Assembly: GCF_001005725.1 (NCBI RefSeq)
Contig: NZ_LBIC01000005.1
Coordinates: forward strand, 360,001 to 424,000
Direction: 5' to 3'
Length of the DNA: 64,000 nucleotides
DNA from: Sphingobium chungbukense
GTDB taxonomy: Bacteria > Pseudomonadota > Alphaproteobacteria > Sphingomonadales > Sphingomonadaceae
The translations under genes were made by a program, and so were the position numbers. Below the pieces are notes generated by a model that saw only the letters and a list, made by a program, of their open reading frames with translations, searched no databases and was not told where the DNA came from. Positions 17,689 to 27,347 of the stretch are shown one piece after another (position 1 is the stretch's first letter; the number at the start of each line of letters is the position of its first letter).

Positions 17689-18622
17689 TCGTCGGATCTT
17701 CCTGGCCGGCGCGGCCGCGGTCTGCCTTGCCGCGTGCGCAGGGAAAAATAGGCGCACGAAACTGGTGCTGGGCGATCAGGTCCATCTCCTCCAGTCGAAG
17801 GCGGAGGCGGCGGGCGCCCTCAACGACCTGTCCTACGATGTGGAATGGGCGAATTTCGTCGGCGCCGCGCCGCTGCTGGAGGCGCTCAACGCAGGCGCGG
17901 TCGATATCGCTCCGGCGGGCGACCTGCCGGTCGTGCTGGCGGCATCGGCGGGCGTGCCGCTGAAGATCATTGCGGGCTCGATCTCCTCGACCAAGGACAT
18001 TGGCATCATCGTTCCCGGCGGCTCTCCGATCCGGTCGGTCGCGGGCCTTGCGGGCAAGCGCGTGATCGTGTCGAGCGCGCGGGGCAGCATATCCCATTAT
18101 CTGCTGCTCGAAGCGCTCAAGGAAACGAAGCTCGACCGGCGAAAGGTCGACATCGGCTTCATGCTGCCCAATGACGCCGCAGCCGCCTTCGCCGCCGGGC
18201 AGATAGAGGCATGGGCGACCTTCGGCACCTATCAGATCGCGGCGGAACAACGCGGCGCGCGCGTGTTGCGCGATGGGGACGGTATCAATAGCGGCCTGAC
18301 CCTGATCGCCGCCTCCCAGACCGCACTCGACGATCCGGCGAAGCGCGAAGCCCTGCGGGATGTCCTCACTCGCCTCCGCAAGGCGAGCCTATGGTCGCGG
18401 GCGCATCCCGCCGACTATGCCCGTATCTTCACCCGGCAGACGAAGGTCGATCCCAAACTCGCCACCCTGATCGTGGAACGGCAGAACCCGCTGCTCATCG
18501 CACCCGATGCGGCGGTGGTGAAGACGTTGCAACGGGTGGTCGACCGCTTCCATGCCGATGGCGAACTGCCCGCCCATATCGATGTCGCCTCCATCGTCGA
18601 TCCGGGGATATTCCCTGCATGA
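17663..18622 (+). CDS. ABC transporter substrate-binding lipoprotein, sulfonate type
   Basis: A 319-residue homologue of the binding protein at 14020-14979. Its N terminus has a twin-arginine-like SDRRIFLAGAAAV followed by a lipobox LAAC (Cys near residue 25), so it is probably exported and lipid-anchored. Matching blocks include YDVEWANFVGAAPLLEALNAGAVDIAPAGDLP, GKRVIVSSARGSISHYLLLEAL and EAWATFGTYQ. The ATG at 17663 lies inside the end of the receptor gene in another frame; no better start was seen. No second permease is adjacent, so the two binding proteins may share one transporter. Confidence 0.85.
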   Translation: MDGSRLLSDRRIFLAGAAAVCLAACAGKNRRTKLVLGDQVHLLQSKAEAAGALNDLSYDVEWANFVGAAPLLEALNAGAVDIAPAGDLPVVLAASAGVPLKIIAGSISSTKDIGIIVPGGSPIRSVAGLAGKRVIVSSARGSISHYLLLEALKETKLDRRKVDIGFMLPNDAAAAFAAGQIEAWATFGTYQIAAEQRGARVLRDGDGINSGLTLIAASQTALDDPAKREALRDVLTRLRKASLWSRAHPADYARIFTRQTKVDPKLATLIVERQNPLLIAPDAAVVKTLQRVVDRFHADGELPAHIDVASIVDPGIFPA

Positions 18623-18704
18623 GCAGCGCCAATCCATTTATCAGCCATTCTCATTGGGCGGCGCCCTGCCGCTTCCCTAAAATCCCGCGCAAAGGAGCAG
18701 CGCC

Positions 18705-19496
18705 ATGGCCACAGTCTTGAAGGACGACCGTTTCCGCCAGTCGGGGATCAGCGAAGCGGAATGGAAGGTCCGCGTCGATCTTGCCGCTTTCTATCGCCTG
18801 TCCGCCCTCTATGGCTGGGACGATTTCATCTATACCCATATCTCCGCCCGCGCGCCGGGGCCGGAGCATCATTTCCTGATCAACCCCTTCGGCCTGATGT
18901 TCGATGAGATCACGGCGTCCAGTCTGGTCAAGGTGGACCTGGACGGCAATGTCATCGGGGAAAATGATTACGGCATCAACTATGCCGGCTATGTGATCCA
19001 CAGCGCGATCCACGGCGCGCGGGAAGATGCCCATTATATCGCCCATTTCCACAGCGCCGATGGCGTGGCGGTGTCGGCACATGCCGAAGGGCTGCTGCCG
19101 CTCAACCAGCGCGCCCTCGCGCTGATCCCTGGTCTGTCCTATCATGACTATGAAGGCGTGGCGCTCAACCTGGATGAGCGGGAGCGGCTGGTAGCCGATC
19201 TTGGCAATACCAAGGTCATGCTGCTGCGCAATCACGGCACGCTGGCATTGGGATCGACGCCGGGCGAGGCGTTCAGCGGCATCTATCATCTGGAGGAAGC
19301 GTGCAAGGCACAGGTCCGCAGCCTTGCCGTCGGCCGCGACAATGTGCTGATCGCCCCCGAAGCCGCGCAGGAGGAAGTCCGACGCCAGATGAATCGGGAC
19401 CGCAAGCCGGTGGAGGGCGCCCGATCGCATTACGACCTCGTCTGGGAGGCCGCGCTCCGCAAGGCGCAGCGCCAATCCCCCGGATTCGACGCCTGA
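18705..19496 (+). CDS. Class II aldolase/adducin family protein
   Basis: A 263-residue protein with the class II aldolase/adducin fold (fuculose-1-phosphate aldolase type). The metal-binding histidines are visible in YIAHFHSADGVAVSAHAEG and LLRNHGTLALG, and an N-terminal ISARAPGPEHHFLINPFG block is typical. It would cleave or epimerise a hydroxylated carbon skeleton, or bind a metal-coordinated hydroxyacid. AAAGGAG lies eight bases before the ATG. It follows the binding-protein gene on the same strand. Its role in the locus is inferred only. Confidence 0.85.
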   Translation: MATVLKDDRFRQSGISEAEWKVRVDLAAFYRLSALYGWDDFIYTHISARAPGPEHHFLINPFGLMFDEITASSLVKVDLDGNVIGENDYGINYAGYVIHSAIHGAREDAHYIAHFHSADGVAVSAHAEGLLPLNQRALALIPGLSYHDYEGVALNLDERERLVADLGNTKVMLLRNHGTLALGSTPGEAFSGIYHLEEACKAQVRSLAVGRDNVLIAPEAAQEEVRRQMNRDRKPVEGARSHYDLVWEAALRKAQRQSPGFDA

Positions 19497-19853
19497 GGAA
19501 AGCTTTCGGCATTCTGCTATGGCAAAGGCATCCGAGGCGTGGGCATTCTCCTAACAGTTGCCCATGCTTTCGCATGCGGCCGATATGCTGTCGGCCGGTG
19601 ATCTGATCGGATAGGAATTGGTTGTCGGAGTTTTGGCGGCGCAATCCAGCAAAGTCTGGCGGGCGTGATGGGACGAATGCCAGCCTTATCTCTGACTACA
19701 GCCAGACATATTTGAAACCGACAGCAGATTTCCCCGGTCGTCGCGGGAAAGCCTCGACCAGATCAGCAATTCTCGTGATTGTCAGGGCAAGTCTCATTGG
19801 CGGACGCTGGTCGCGATCGCCAGAACGGGGTGTGCACGGTGAAGGAGATCATC
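19497..19853. other. Intergenic region, no gene seen
   Basis: About 350 bases between the aldolase and the peroxiredoxin-like gene. A short inverted repeat GGCCGA/TCGGCC occurs at 19578-19596. The downstream gene has its own strong ribosome binding site AAGGAG (19842-19847), so a promoter should lie here, but no clear -35/-10 pair was found. Confidence 0.35.
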
Positions 19854-20516
19854 ATGGCCACCATAGTCAATGAAACACTCAAATCCCGCTATGCTGCCTT
19901 GCAGGCGGAGCGGGAGAGAAGCTGGTCCCCGGCCCAGCTTGAGGGCAACAAAAGGCAACGCACCCAGTTGCTGGAGCGCTTCGATCCCGCTGCCGTAGCT
20001 CAGCCCGGCGACGTCCTGCCGCCCCTGTCCTTCGCGGAGGTGGATGGCGGCACATTGAGGCTGGATGATCTCACCGCAGAAGGCCCGGCGCTGTTCGTCT
20101 TCTTCCGCTTCGCGGGCTGTCCGGCCTGCAACATCGCCTTGCCTTATTATGCCGAAAGATTGTTCCCTGCCCTCAGGCAGCGGCATATTCCGCTTGTGGC
20201 GCTCAGCCCCCAGCTATCCCATCTGTTGCGAGACATAAAGGTCCGGCACGATCTGCCCTTCCTGGTCGCGACCGATGCCGATAATGGCCTGGCGCGGTTG
20301 CTGCATATCAGTTTCGAGCCAGACCATCGTCCGTCGCCGCCGCCATCCGGCTGGATCGGTGAAGTGACGGGCACGGGGAGCTGGGAATTGCCCCAACCCG
20401 CTTTCCTCCTGGTTGGCCCCGGCCGCGTCGTGCGCTGGTTGCAGGTCAGCCCCGACTGGGTGGACCGGCCGGAAGCGGACGCCGTCCTCGACCAAATCGA
20501 TCGAAATGGCGGGTAA
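19854..20516 (+). CDS. Peroxiredoxin-like protein (AhpC/TSA family)
   Basis: A 220-residue thioredoxin-fold protein. After an N-terminal helical part (residues 1-50) comes PGDVLPPLSFAEVDGGTLRLDDL and then the redox site FFRFAGCPACNIALPYY, a CPAC motif at about residues 92-95, which fits a thioredoxin-like or AhpC/TSA family member. The ATG is preceded by AAGGAG at a spacing of six. It may remove peroxide produced by the flavin monooxygenases nearby or reduce a disulfide; this is inference. A long frame extension upstream lacks a better start. Confidence 0.75.
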   Translation: MATIVNETLKSRYAALQAERERSWSPAQLEGNKRQRTQLLERFDPAAVAQPGDVLPPLSFAEVDGGTLRLDDLTAEGPALFVFFRFAGCPACNIALPYYAERLFPALRQRHIPLVALSPQLSHLLRDIKVRHDLPFLVATDADNGLARLLHISFEPDHRPSPPPSGWIGEVTGTGSWELPQPAFLLVGPGRVVRWLQVSPDWVDRPEADAVLDQIDRNGG

Positions 20517-20735
20517 AGCGATACAGCCGCTTTGAACGGAAAGGTCTGGGGCCGCTCGTTCCTTGGGGATTGATCGGCCCTATCATTCTTCTTTCGTGAG
20601 TGTCGGTCAGCGACGTGCGGCTTAGCGCAGTAGCGGAGAGTGGCCAACAGCCGTGCAAATGCCCCGTGCTGCCTCCCTGCGAGCTGCGATTTTGCCACCG
20701 ATGACCCAGCAAGTTCGGGGCGGTCCTCCCGTCTA

Positions 20736-22082
20736 TCACTCGGCAGCAATGGCGGGCGGGACCTCCGGCTTGCGTGCATAGCGGTTTTCGGGGACCGGAA
20801 GACCCAGATGCTCGCGGAAGGTGGTGCCTTCATAATCGGTGCGGAACAGGCCGCGCGCCTGAAGGATCGGGATCACCTTGTCGACGAACAGATCGAGCTG
20901 TCCGGGAAGGGGTTCGAAGAAGACAAAGCCGTCGGCTGCGCCGCCTTCGAACCATTGCTGCAAACGATCCGCCACGGTCTCGGGCGAGCCGATGAAGACA
21001 CCGCGCGGCGTCGCCAGGCGTTCCGCCGTCTGACGCAGCGTCAGATTTTCCGCTCGCACCATGGCCAGGACCTTTTGCGATGCGCTTTGCTGGCTGTTGA
21101 ATCCGATATGTTCGACATCGGGAAAGGGCCCGTCGAGATCATATTGGCGGAAATCATGATCGTTGAAGGTCCGGGACAGGAAGCCGAGGCCGGTGTCGAT
21201 CGATTCCAGTGCCGCCAACTCGCGATAACGCGCTTCCGCATCCTCGTCCGTCTCCCCCACGATGGGCGCAATGCCTGGCAGGATGAACAACAGGTCGGGA
21301 TTCCGGCCAAAGCTTCTGGCCCTGGCTTTCACATCGGCATAATAGGCCTGTCCGGCCGTCTCGTCTTCGGCGTGGGTGAAGATGACCTCCGCCTGTTTCG
21401 CCGCGAAATTGCGTCCGTCGTCCGAGGCGCCCGCCTGAAAGATGACCGGCTGCCCCTGCGGAGTCCGCTTGATGTTGAGCGGACCGCGCACCTGGAAGAA
21501 TTCGCCCTTGTGGTCGAGGCGGTGGAGCCGCTCGGGATCGACGAATTGGCCACTTTCCTTGTCCGCGACATGGGCGCCATCCTCCCAGCTGTCCCACAGG
21601 CCCTGAACCACGTCGAGATATTCACTGGCGATGCGATAGCGCAGGGCATGGGGCGGATGTTCGGTCTTGCTGAAATTGGCCGCGGTATCGCCCAGCCAGG
21701 AGGTCACGATGTTCCATCCTGCCCGTCCGCCACTTAGATGATCGAGCGAGGCGAACTGGCGCGCGACGTTGAATGGCTCGGAATAGCTGACGGTCAGCGT
21801 CGCCACCAACCCGATGCGGGATGTCGTGGCCGCTAGCGCGGATAGGATGGTGATCGGCTCGAAGCGGTTCAGATAATGCGGGCTGGACTTTTCCGTGATC
21901 GACAAGCTGTCGGCGACGAAGAGGAAGTCGAATTTGCCGCGCTCGGCCGTTGCAGCCTGCTTCTGATAGAGGGCGAGGCTGGTGCTGGCGTTGACATCAC
22001 GGTCGGGGTGGCGCCAGTCGTTCCATGTGCGGCCCACGCCGTGCAGGATGAAACCGAGTTTGATATGGCGTTGCTGGGACAT
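20736..22082 (-). CDS. NtaA/SnaA/DszA-family FMN-dependent monooxygenase
   Basis: A 448-residue luciferase-like monooxygenase of the nitrilotriacetate/dibenzothiophene-sulfone type. Family blocks: [20 protein letters not shown] at the N terminus, [64 protein letters not shown], and [23 protein letters not shown]. It uses reduced FMN and O2 on a C-S or C-N compound. At the edge of the sulfur locus it is likely to act on another organosulfur substrate. It is transcribed toward the peroxiredoxin-like gene. Confidence 0.85.
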   Translation of the reverse strand: MSQQRHIKLGFILHGVGRTWNDWRHPDRDVNASTSLALYQKQAATAERGKFDFLFVADSLSITEKSSPHYLNRFEPITILSALAATTSRIGLVATLTVSYSEPFNVARQFASLDHLSGGRAGWNIVTSWLGDTAANFSKTEHPPHALRYRIASEYLDVVQGLWDSWEDGAHVADKESGQFVDPERLHRLDHKGEFFQVRGPLNIKRTPQGQPVIFQAGASDDGRNFAAKQAEVIFTHAEDETAGQAYYADVKARARSFGRNPDLLFILPGIAPIVGETDEDAEARYRELAALESIDTGLGFLSRTFNDHDFRQYDLDGPFPDVEHIGFNSQQSASQKVLAMVRAENLTLRQTAERLATPRGVFIGSPETVADRLQQWFEGGAADGFVFFEPLPGQLDLFVDKVIPILQARGLFRTDYEGTTFREHLGLPVPENRYARKPEVPPAIAAE

Positions 22083-22356
22083 GATGATTCTCGCTGGATA
22101 GAGCCGATGCGAGAAATTTAGTGGCCGCCATGCACCTCGACTAATGCGCTTTGGTCGCCCTCCTATGATTTGGTCTCAACTCGTCGGGCAGATGCCGCCA
22201 TTGCGAGTGCTCCTACGCCATCCCCTTCATATCTTCGAAGAACAACTCCCGACCGTCGGAAAGCCCGCCAAGATCGCCACCACAGCCCCCATGCGGAAGC
22301 GCGTCGTTACCGCGAACGTACTGCCCAAGGTTGATCGAAGCAGATCGCAAACCGCT

Positions 22357-23655
22357 CTAATGATCGTTTCTGGCCGACGATTTCTTGACCTTCCTGATCT
22401 GGCGGATGCCCAGGAAGACGGCAGCGATCGTGACGGGAAATAGCGCCAGATCGACCCAGCCGGGCAGATGAAGGCCCTGATGCTCCAGCGCTTCCCGGAG
22501 ATGGTGCCACAGACCCAGCGCATAATAGCTGATGGCCACCACGGACAGCCCTTCAACCGTATGTTGCAGGCGCAGTTGCAATCCGGTACGGCGATCCATC
22601 GATGCCAGCAAATCCCGATTGCGCCGGGCCAGCGCAGTGTCCACACGGGTCCGCAGAAGGGCGCTGGTCCATGCCACGCGCTGGGCAAGGTCCTCCTGGC
22701 GCCGGGTGAAGGCATCGCAAGTGCGCATGGCCGGTAGCAGCCTGCGCTCGGTGAAATCGTCAAGCGAGCGATAGCCCCGGACGGGAAGCACACCGAGGCG
22801 GCGGATGCGATCGCGGCAGATTTCGGCATAGGCCTCCGTCGCGCTCATGCGGTAGCGGGTGCGCGCGACGATCTCGGCGAGCTCGGCGCTGAGCGAGGTG
22901 AGGTGCTCCAATGCCTGATCGTCATCGGCATCCTTTTGCGCCAGGCGGGTGGTGATGGCAGTCAATCGCTGTTCCAGCCCCGTCAGCAGCGGGGTGGCCC
23001 GTTGCGCCTCGGGCAGACCGAGCAGGGCGATCTTCCGGTAATTGCCCAATTCCTGCAACCGTTGCACGAGTTGAGAGCTTTCGCCACCCTGCAACCCCTT
23101 GTCATGGATGAGCAGCCGGCCGAAGCCGTCGCTGTGCAGGCGGAAGTCGCCCCAGATGCGCGCTTGGCCGTCGGCGACATCGGAGATGATGAGGTCGTCG
23201 GTGGCGAAATGCGCAGCGATGCTGGCGAAGGGTGGCTCGTCCTTGACCAGGGAGATATGGGTCGAGCGGATCACCTGGCCGGGGAACGCAGCTATCCAGC
23301 GCGCCACGTCGCCAAATGGCGCAAGATCGAACAGCGACCCGCCCTCGACCGGAGCGAGAAAGCTGTAAGTCATGAATTCCGTGTGGCGCTCCCAGGAAAA
23401 ATGAAGATCGCCGATATGGTCCGTGAAGAAACGATCGCCAGGATTGAGCGTGGGAAATCGTTCGGCAAGAAGGACAAGACTATCCCGGGCCTGCGCTTCA
23501 TCGACCAGCAATACGAATTGCAGGGCGATTGCCGGTGCATCGAAGCGGGGCAGGCCGCGAATATGCATTTCCCGGGACAGGGAGGCGCGCAGCGGATGAT
23601 CGCGCTGGCTGAGCGTACCGGCCGGATCGGCCGTGCTGCTGGTCATGTCGTCCAT
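22357..23655 (-). CDS. DUF3422 family membrane-anchored protein
   Basis: A 432-residue protein recognisable as DUF3422, a family of unknown function common in alphaproteobacteria. It begins with HPLRASLSREMHIRGLPRF, then has a soluble body with RTQ-type helical stretches (roughly residues 200-370), and ends with two hydrophobic segments near residues 375-425 (VVAISYYALGLW and LALFPVTIAAVFLGI) and a basic tail. This suggests an inner-membrane protein with a large cytoplasmic domain rich in helices. Neighbouring genes give no clue to its role. Confidence 0.8.
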   Translation of the reverse strand: MDDMTSSTADPAGTLSQRDHPLRASLSREMHIRGLPRFDAPAIALQFVLLVDEAQARDSLVLLAERFPTLNPGDRFFTDHIGDLHFSWERHTEFMTYSFLAPVEGGSLFDLAPFGDVARWIAAFPGQVIRSTHISLVKDEPPFASIAAHFATDDLIISDVADGQARIWGDFRLHSDGFGRLLIHDKGLQGGESSQLVQRLQELGNYRKIALLGLPEAQRATPLLTGLEQRLTAITTRLAQKDADDDQALEHLTSLSAELAEIVARTRYRMSATEAYAEICRDRIRRLGVLPVRGYRSLDDFTERRLLPAMRTCDAFTRRQEDLAQRVAWTSALLRTRVDTALARRNRDLLASMDRRTGLQLRLQHTVEGLSVVAISYYALGLWHHLREALEHQGLHLPGWVDLALFPVTIAAVFLGIRQIRKVKKSSARNDH

Positions 23656-23834
23656 GGACCGTTCTTTGCCTCGGCATGATTGCGGTAAAAAGTCCGGGCC
23701 TGCCCCAACCGTCGTCCTTCCTTTATCGTTGCGGGATGGGGATTGGCAATCCGTACCGCTCGGAAGGATGCAGCCGCCTATTTCGGGGCCATGCTGATCG
23801 CGCTGCCGAGGCGATGTTCCTATCCGTCGCCCTT

Positions 23835-25013
23835 TTAGAGAATTTCCAGCGCCACCGCAGTGGCTTCACCGCCGCCGATGCATAGTGCCGCAACGCCTTT
23901 CCTGAGGCCGCGCGCCTTCAATGCGGCGATCAGCGTGGCGATGATCCGCGCGCCGCTGGCGCCAATGGGATGGCCAAGGGCGGTGGCGCCGCCATTGACG
24001 TTGATCTTGTCATGCGGAATGTCGAGGTCGCGCATCGCGATCATGGCGACGGTGGCGAAGGCCTCGTTGACTTCATAGAGGTCGACGTCGCTGGCGGACC
24101 AGCCGGCCTTTTCCAGCGCCTTGCGGATCGCGAAGACCGGGGCGGTGGTGAACAGCGCAGGCGCATGGGCATGGGCGGCGGTGGCTACGATGCGGGCTTC
24201 CCTCGCCAGGCCCAGCTTTTCCGCCACGTCGGCGCTGGTCAGCACCAAAGCTGCCGCACCGTCTGAAATCGAGGCGGAGGAGGCGGCGGTGATGGCGCCA
24301 TCCTTGGCGAAGGCAGGTTTCAACGAAGGGATTTTCTCGGGCTTCGCATTGCCGGGTTGTTCGTCGGTATCGATCTGGATTTCCCCACTGCGGGTCTTGA
24401 CCGTGACGGGCACGACTTCGCCTGCAAAGGCACCGCTGTCGATGGCCGCCTTGGCGCGGGCGAGGCTCTCCATCGCATAGGCATCCATTTCCGCACGGGT
24501 GAACTGATAGTCGCGCGCCGTATCCTCGGCAAAGGCACCCATGGGCTTGCCGCGGTCATAGGCGTCCTCAAGCCCATCCATCATCATCGTATCGATGATC
24601 CGGTCGTGACCGATGCGCGCGCCGGACCGGTGCTTGGGGAGGGCATAGGGAGCATTGGTCATGCTCTCCATGCCGCCCGCGATGACGATATCGACGGAAC
24701 CTGCGGCAATCGCTTCGGCGGCCATGATCGCGGCCTGCATGCCCGATCCGCACATCTTGTTGACGGTCGTGGCCTCGACCGACTGCGGCAGGCCCGCGGC
24801 CAACGCGGCCTGACGCGCGGGAGCCTGACCCAAGGCGGCGGGTAGGACGCATCCCATATAGATGCGCTCTATGGCTTCCGGCGCGGCGCTCGAGCGCTCG
24901 ACGGCTGCCTTGACCGCGACCGCGCCCAATTCGGTGGCGCTTACGCCGGAGAATGCGCCCTGAAATCCGCCCATGGGGGTGCGGGCGTAGCCGGCGATGA
25001 TGACGTCGTTCAT
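23835..25013 (-). CDS. Acetyl-CoA acetyltransferase (thiolase)
   Basis: A 392-residue thiolase. The acyl-accepting Cys88 is in NKMCGSGMQ; the catalytic pair is His348 in GHPIGASGAR and Cys378 in CIGGGEA. It condenses two acetyl-CoA or cleaves a 3-ketoacyl-CoA. It is downstream of and in the same direction as an acyl-CoA dehydrogenase with 36 bases between them, so the two probably form a small operon for a beta-oxidation or amino-acid degradation pathway. GAGGAGAG precedes the ATG. Confidence 0.93.
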   Translation of the reverse strand: MNDVIIAGYARTPMGGFQGAFSGVSATELGAVAVKAAVERSSAAPEAIERIYMGCVLPAALGQAPARQAALAAGLPQSVEATTVNKMCGSGMQAAIMAAEAIAAGSVDIVIAGGMESMTNAPYALPKHRSGARIGHDRIIDTMMMDGLEDAYDRGKPMGAFAEDTARDYQFTRAEMDAYAMESLARAKAAIDSGAFAGEVVPVTVKTRSGEIQIDTDEQPGNAKPEKIPSLKPAFAKDGAITAASSASISDGAAALVLTSADVAEKLGLAREARIVATAAHAHAPALFTTAPVFAIRKALEKAGWSASDVDLYEVNEAFATVAMIAMRDLDIPHDKINVNGGATALGHPIGASGARIIATLIAALKARGLRKGVAALCIGGGEATAVALEIL

Positions 25014-25032
25014 ATGTCTCTCCTCGAAGCGT

Positions 25033-25061
25033 ATTTACAGGGCCCTCATTTACAGGGCCCT
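25033..25061. repeat. 15-bp tandem duplication at the acyl-CoA dehydrogenase stop
   Basis: ATTTACAGGGCCCTC (25033-25047) is repeated directly as ATTTACAGGGCCCT (25048-25061). Read on the minus strand it copies the last codons and stop of the acyl-CoA dehydrogenase, leaving a second ATG-AGG-GCC-CTG-TAA after the first stop. It looks like a replication-slippage duplication. Confidence 0.8.
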
Positions 25062-26174
25062 GGCGATGACCAGCCGCTGTATGTCCGATGTGCCTTCATA
25101 AATCTGGCAGACGCGCACGTCGCGATAGATTTTGGCGAGGCCGAATTCCTCCAGATAGCCATAGCCGCCCAAGGTCTGGATCGCGCCCGATACGACCGCC
25201 TCCGCGGTTTCGGAGGCGAAGAGCTTGGCCATGGAGGCCTGCGTCAGTGCCGGCTCACCTGCATCCTTCAAGGCAGCCGCGGACAGGACGAGTTGGCGCG
25301 CTGCCTCCAGCCGGGTGGCGAGATCCGCAAGGCGGAAACCGACCGCCTGATGCTGGATGATCGACTGGCCGAAACTGTTGCGGTCCTTGGCATAGGCGAT
25401 AGCGATGTCGAGCGCGGCTTGCGCCATGCCCACGCTCTGCGCGGCGATGCCGATGCGTCCGGCCTCCAGATTGGAGAGGGCGATGCCATAGCCTGCCCCT
25501 TCCGCGCCAAGACGAAGGTCATCCTCCAGGAACAGATTCTCGAACCGGATGGCGCAGGTGTCGGATGCACCTTGGCCGAGCTTGTGCTCGACCTTGTCGA
25601 CGCTATAACCGGGACGGTCGGTGGGGACGAGGAAGGCGCTGATACCGCGCTTGCCCGCCGCCGCATCGGTGACGGCATAGACGATGGCGAGGCGAGCGAT
25701 CTTGCCTGAAGTGATGAACTGCTTGGCGCCGTTCAGACGGTAGCCGCCGGGCACTTTTTCGGCGCGGGTGCGGATGGCGGACGCGTCCGACCCGGCATCC
25801 GCTTCGGTAAGGGCGAAGGCGCCGATGGCGCGGCCCGATAGCAGGTCGGGAAGAAAGCGGGCCCGTTGTTCCGCCGTGCCATCCTTCAGCAGGGCCGAGA
25901 CGATCAGGCTGTTCTGGATCGAGAGGATGGTGGATAGCGCGCCATCGGCAGCGGCGATTTCCATCAGCGCAAGCGCATAGGAGACATAATCCGCGCCAGC
26001 GCCGCCAATGTCCTCCGGTGCGGTCATGCCCATCAACCCGAGTTGCGCGATCCGTTCGAACAATTCTGCCGGATAGCCGCCTTCCGCTTCGAATGTCGCG
26101 CTGTGAGGACGAATTTCGCTCTGGGCGAAATCGCGAACCATGTCGCGGACGGCAGTTTGTGTTTCGGTCAGCAT
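25050..26174 (-). CDS. Acyl-CoA dehydrogenase
   Basis: A 374-residue FAD enzyme of the short/branched-chain acyl-CoA dehydrogenase type. It has the FAD/substrate motifs GAFALTEADAGSDAS and GAKQFITSGKIA, RNSFGQSI in the C-terminal helices, and the catalytic glutamate near residue 360 in QIYEGTSDIQR. It oxidises an acyl-CoA to the 2-enoyl-CoA and passes electrons to ETF. It precedes the thiolase gene on the same strand. The exact chain length is not readable. Confidence 0.92.
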   Translation of the reverse strand: MLTETQTAVRDMVRDFAQSEIRPHSATFEAEGGYPAELFERIAQLGLMGMTAPEDIGGAGADYVSYALALMEIAAADGALSTILSIQNSLIVSALLKDGTAEQRARFLPDLLSGRAIGAFALTEADAGSDASAIRTRAEKVPGGYRLNGAKQFITSGKIARLAIVYAVTDAAAGKRGISAFLVPTDRPGYSVDKVEHKLGQGASDTCAIRFENLFLEDDLRLGAEGAGYGIALSNLEAGRIGIAAQSVGMAQAALDIAIAYAKDRNSFGQSIIQHQAVGFRLADLATRLEAARQLVLSAAALKDAGEPALTQASMAKLFASETAEAVVSGAIQTLGGYGYLEEFGLAKIYRDVRVCQIYEGTSDIQRLVIARAL

Positions 26175-26297
26175 CCGAGCGCTCTCTCCGGGTCAAAATA
26201 TTGGAACGGCAAGCCGCTCGGCTAAGGGTATCAGAAGGGCGGTAGCGTGTGTTGCCAAGTTTGCGGCAAAATTCCAGGGGATTCGGTAATATCTTTC

Positions 26298-26555
26298 ATG
26301 GAAGGATCGTTGATAGAGATTTTGACGATGAAGGGCGATCTGGACAAAACGGGATCCCCACATTCCCGAAATCTCAAGGTTGCGCAATTGCCCGAAATCG
26401 GCGCCGGCTATCTGATGGCCGGTGGGCGGATTTTATGCTCCATGCGTGACCATTATCCCAACCTGCCAGCGACGATTACCCGGATCGAGGATATCTCCCA
26501 TATCCAGTCGAGCGGCATCCTCAAGTCGTTCGGCGGTGATGGCACCACAGCCTGA
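26298..26555 (+). CDS. Small hypothetical protein
   Basis: An 85-codon frame (longer from a GTG at 26247, shorter from ATG 26328). Codons in the second half favour G or C at the third position as in real genes here. No known motif; the middle reads LPEIGAGYLMAGGRILCSM. No convincing ribosome binding site. It ends immediately against the stop of the convergent mgtC-like gene (TGA then TCA). Possibly not a gene. Confidence 0.35.
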   Translation: MEGSLIEILTMKGDLDKTGSPHSRNLKVAQLPEIGAGYLMAGGRILCSMRDHYPNLPATITRIEDISHIQSSGILKSFGGDGTTA

Positions 26556-27059
26556 TCAACGGTCACCGTCAGGGGCAGAGCCACGGCGATTGGGCATATC
26601 GATCTTGCCATCTTTTGACTTTTCCGCCTGACAGCCCAGATGCCGTTCGAGGAGGAGCAGCAGCGTCAGCACCAGCAGGGCGATCGCCGATCCGGCCAGA
26701 ACGAGGGCATACTGACCCGCTCCTGCCGTAATGCCGACCGCTGCGGCCATCCAGAGGCTGGCGGCGGTGGTCATGTTGCGGACGTCCCCGCCGCGCACGA
26801 AGATCAAGCCTCCAGCAATGAAGCCTATGGCTTGAGCCAGTCCCTGCACGACGCGGATGGGGTCGCCATCAGGGTGGCTTTCGGCAAGTTCCAGCGCCGA
26901 GAGGGTGAGCATGGCGGAACTCAGCGACACCAGGCCATGGGTGCGCAAACCTGCATCATGGCCGTGGCGCTCGCGTTCGAAACCCAGGGCAAGACCGAGC
27001 AGCGTCGCAAGTCCGAGGCGGATGAGCGTGATACCGAGATCGTTGGCCAACATGGCCAT
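26556..27059 (-). CDS. MgtC/SapB family membrane protein
   Basis: A 167-residue protein with four or five hydrophobic segments. The family pattern is visible: LGLALGFERERHGHDAGLRTHGLVSLSSAMLTL, then GIGF-type AIGFIAGGLIFV, and TTAASLWMAAAVGITAGAGQYALVL. Members are inner-membrane proteins linked to low-magnesium survival; many housekeeping homologues are of unknown function. The C-terminal tail after residue 140 is hydrophilic and short, so the cytoplasmic ACT-like domain of MgtC proper is absent. Confidence 0.8.
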   Translation of the reverse strand: MAMLANDLGITLIRLGLATLLGLALGFERERHGHDAGLRTHGLVSLSSAMLTLSALELAESHPDGDPIRVVQGLAQAIGFIAGGLIFVRGGDVRNMTTAASLWMAAAVGITAGAGQYALVLAGSAIALLVLTLLLLLERHLGCQAEKSKDGKIDMPNRRGSAPDGDR

Positions 27060-27347
27060 ATTACCCGTGAAGGGCGGCGGCGTTCCCTGGGTAACGTGTC
27101 GATTCGTTCAGGGCCGTTCAGTCGGCATCAGACGGGATGTGCACGATCAACTGATTGACGCGCAGGTCATTTTCCGCCGTGCAGGCGAAAAGCTCGCAGA
27201 GCCATTCCATCCAATGAGCCAGTAAAATCATGGCTCCTCTCCCCATATTATTAAATGGATATTAGCAGAATGCGACGCGCAGAAAAAGGGGTATCAGCAG
27301 CCTCGCAGTCCCCTTGCGATGCAAGGCGTTGGCCTCTATCAGGCGGG

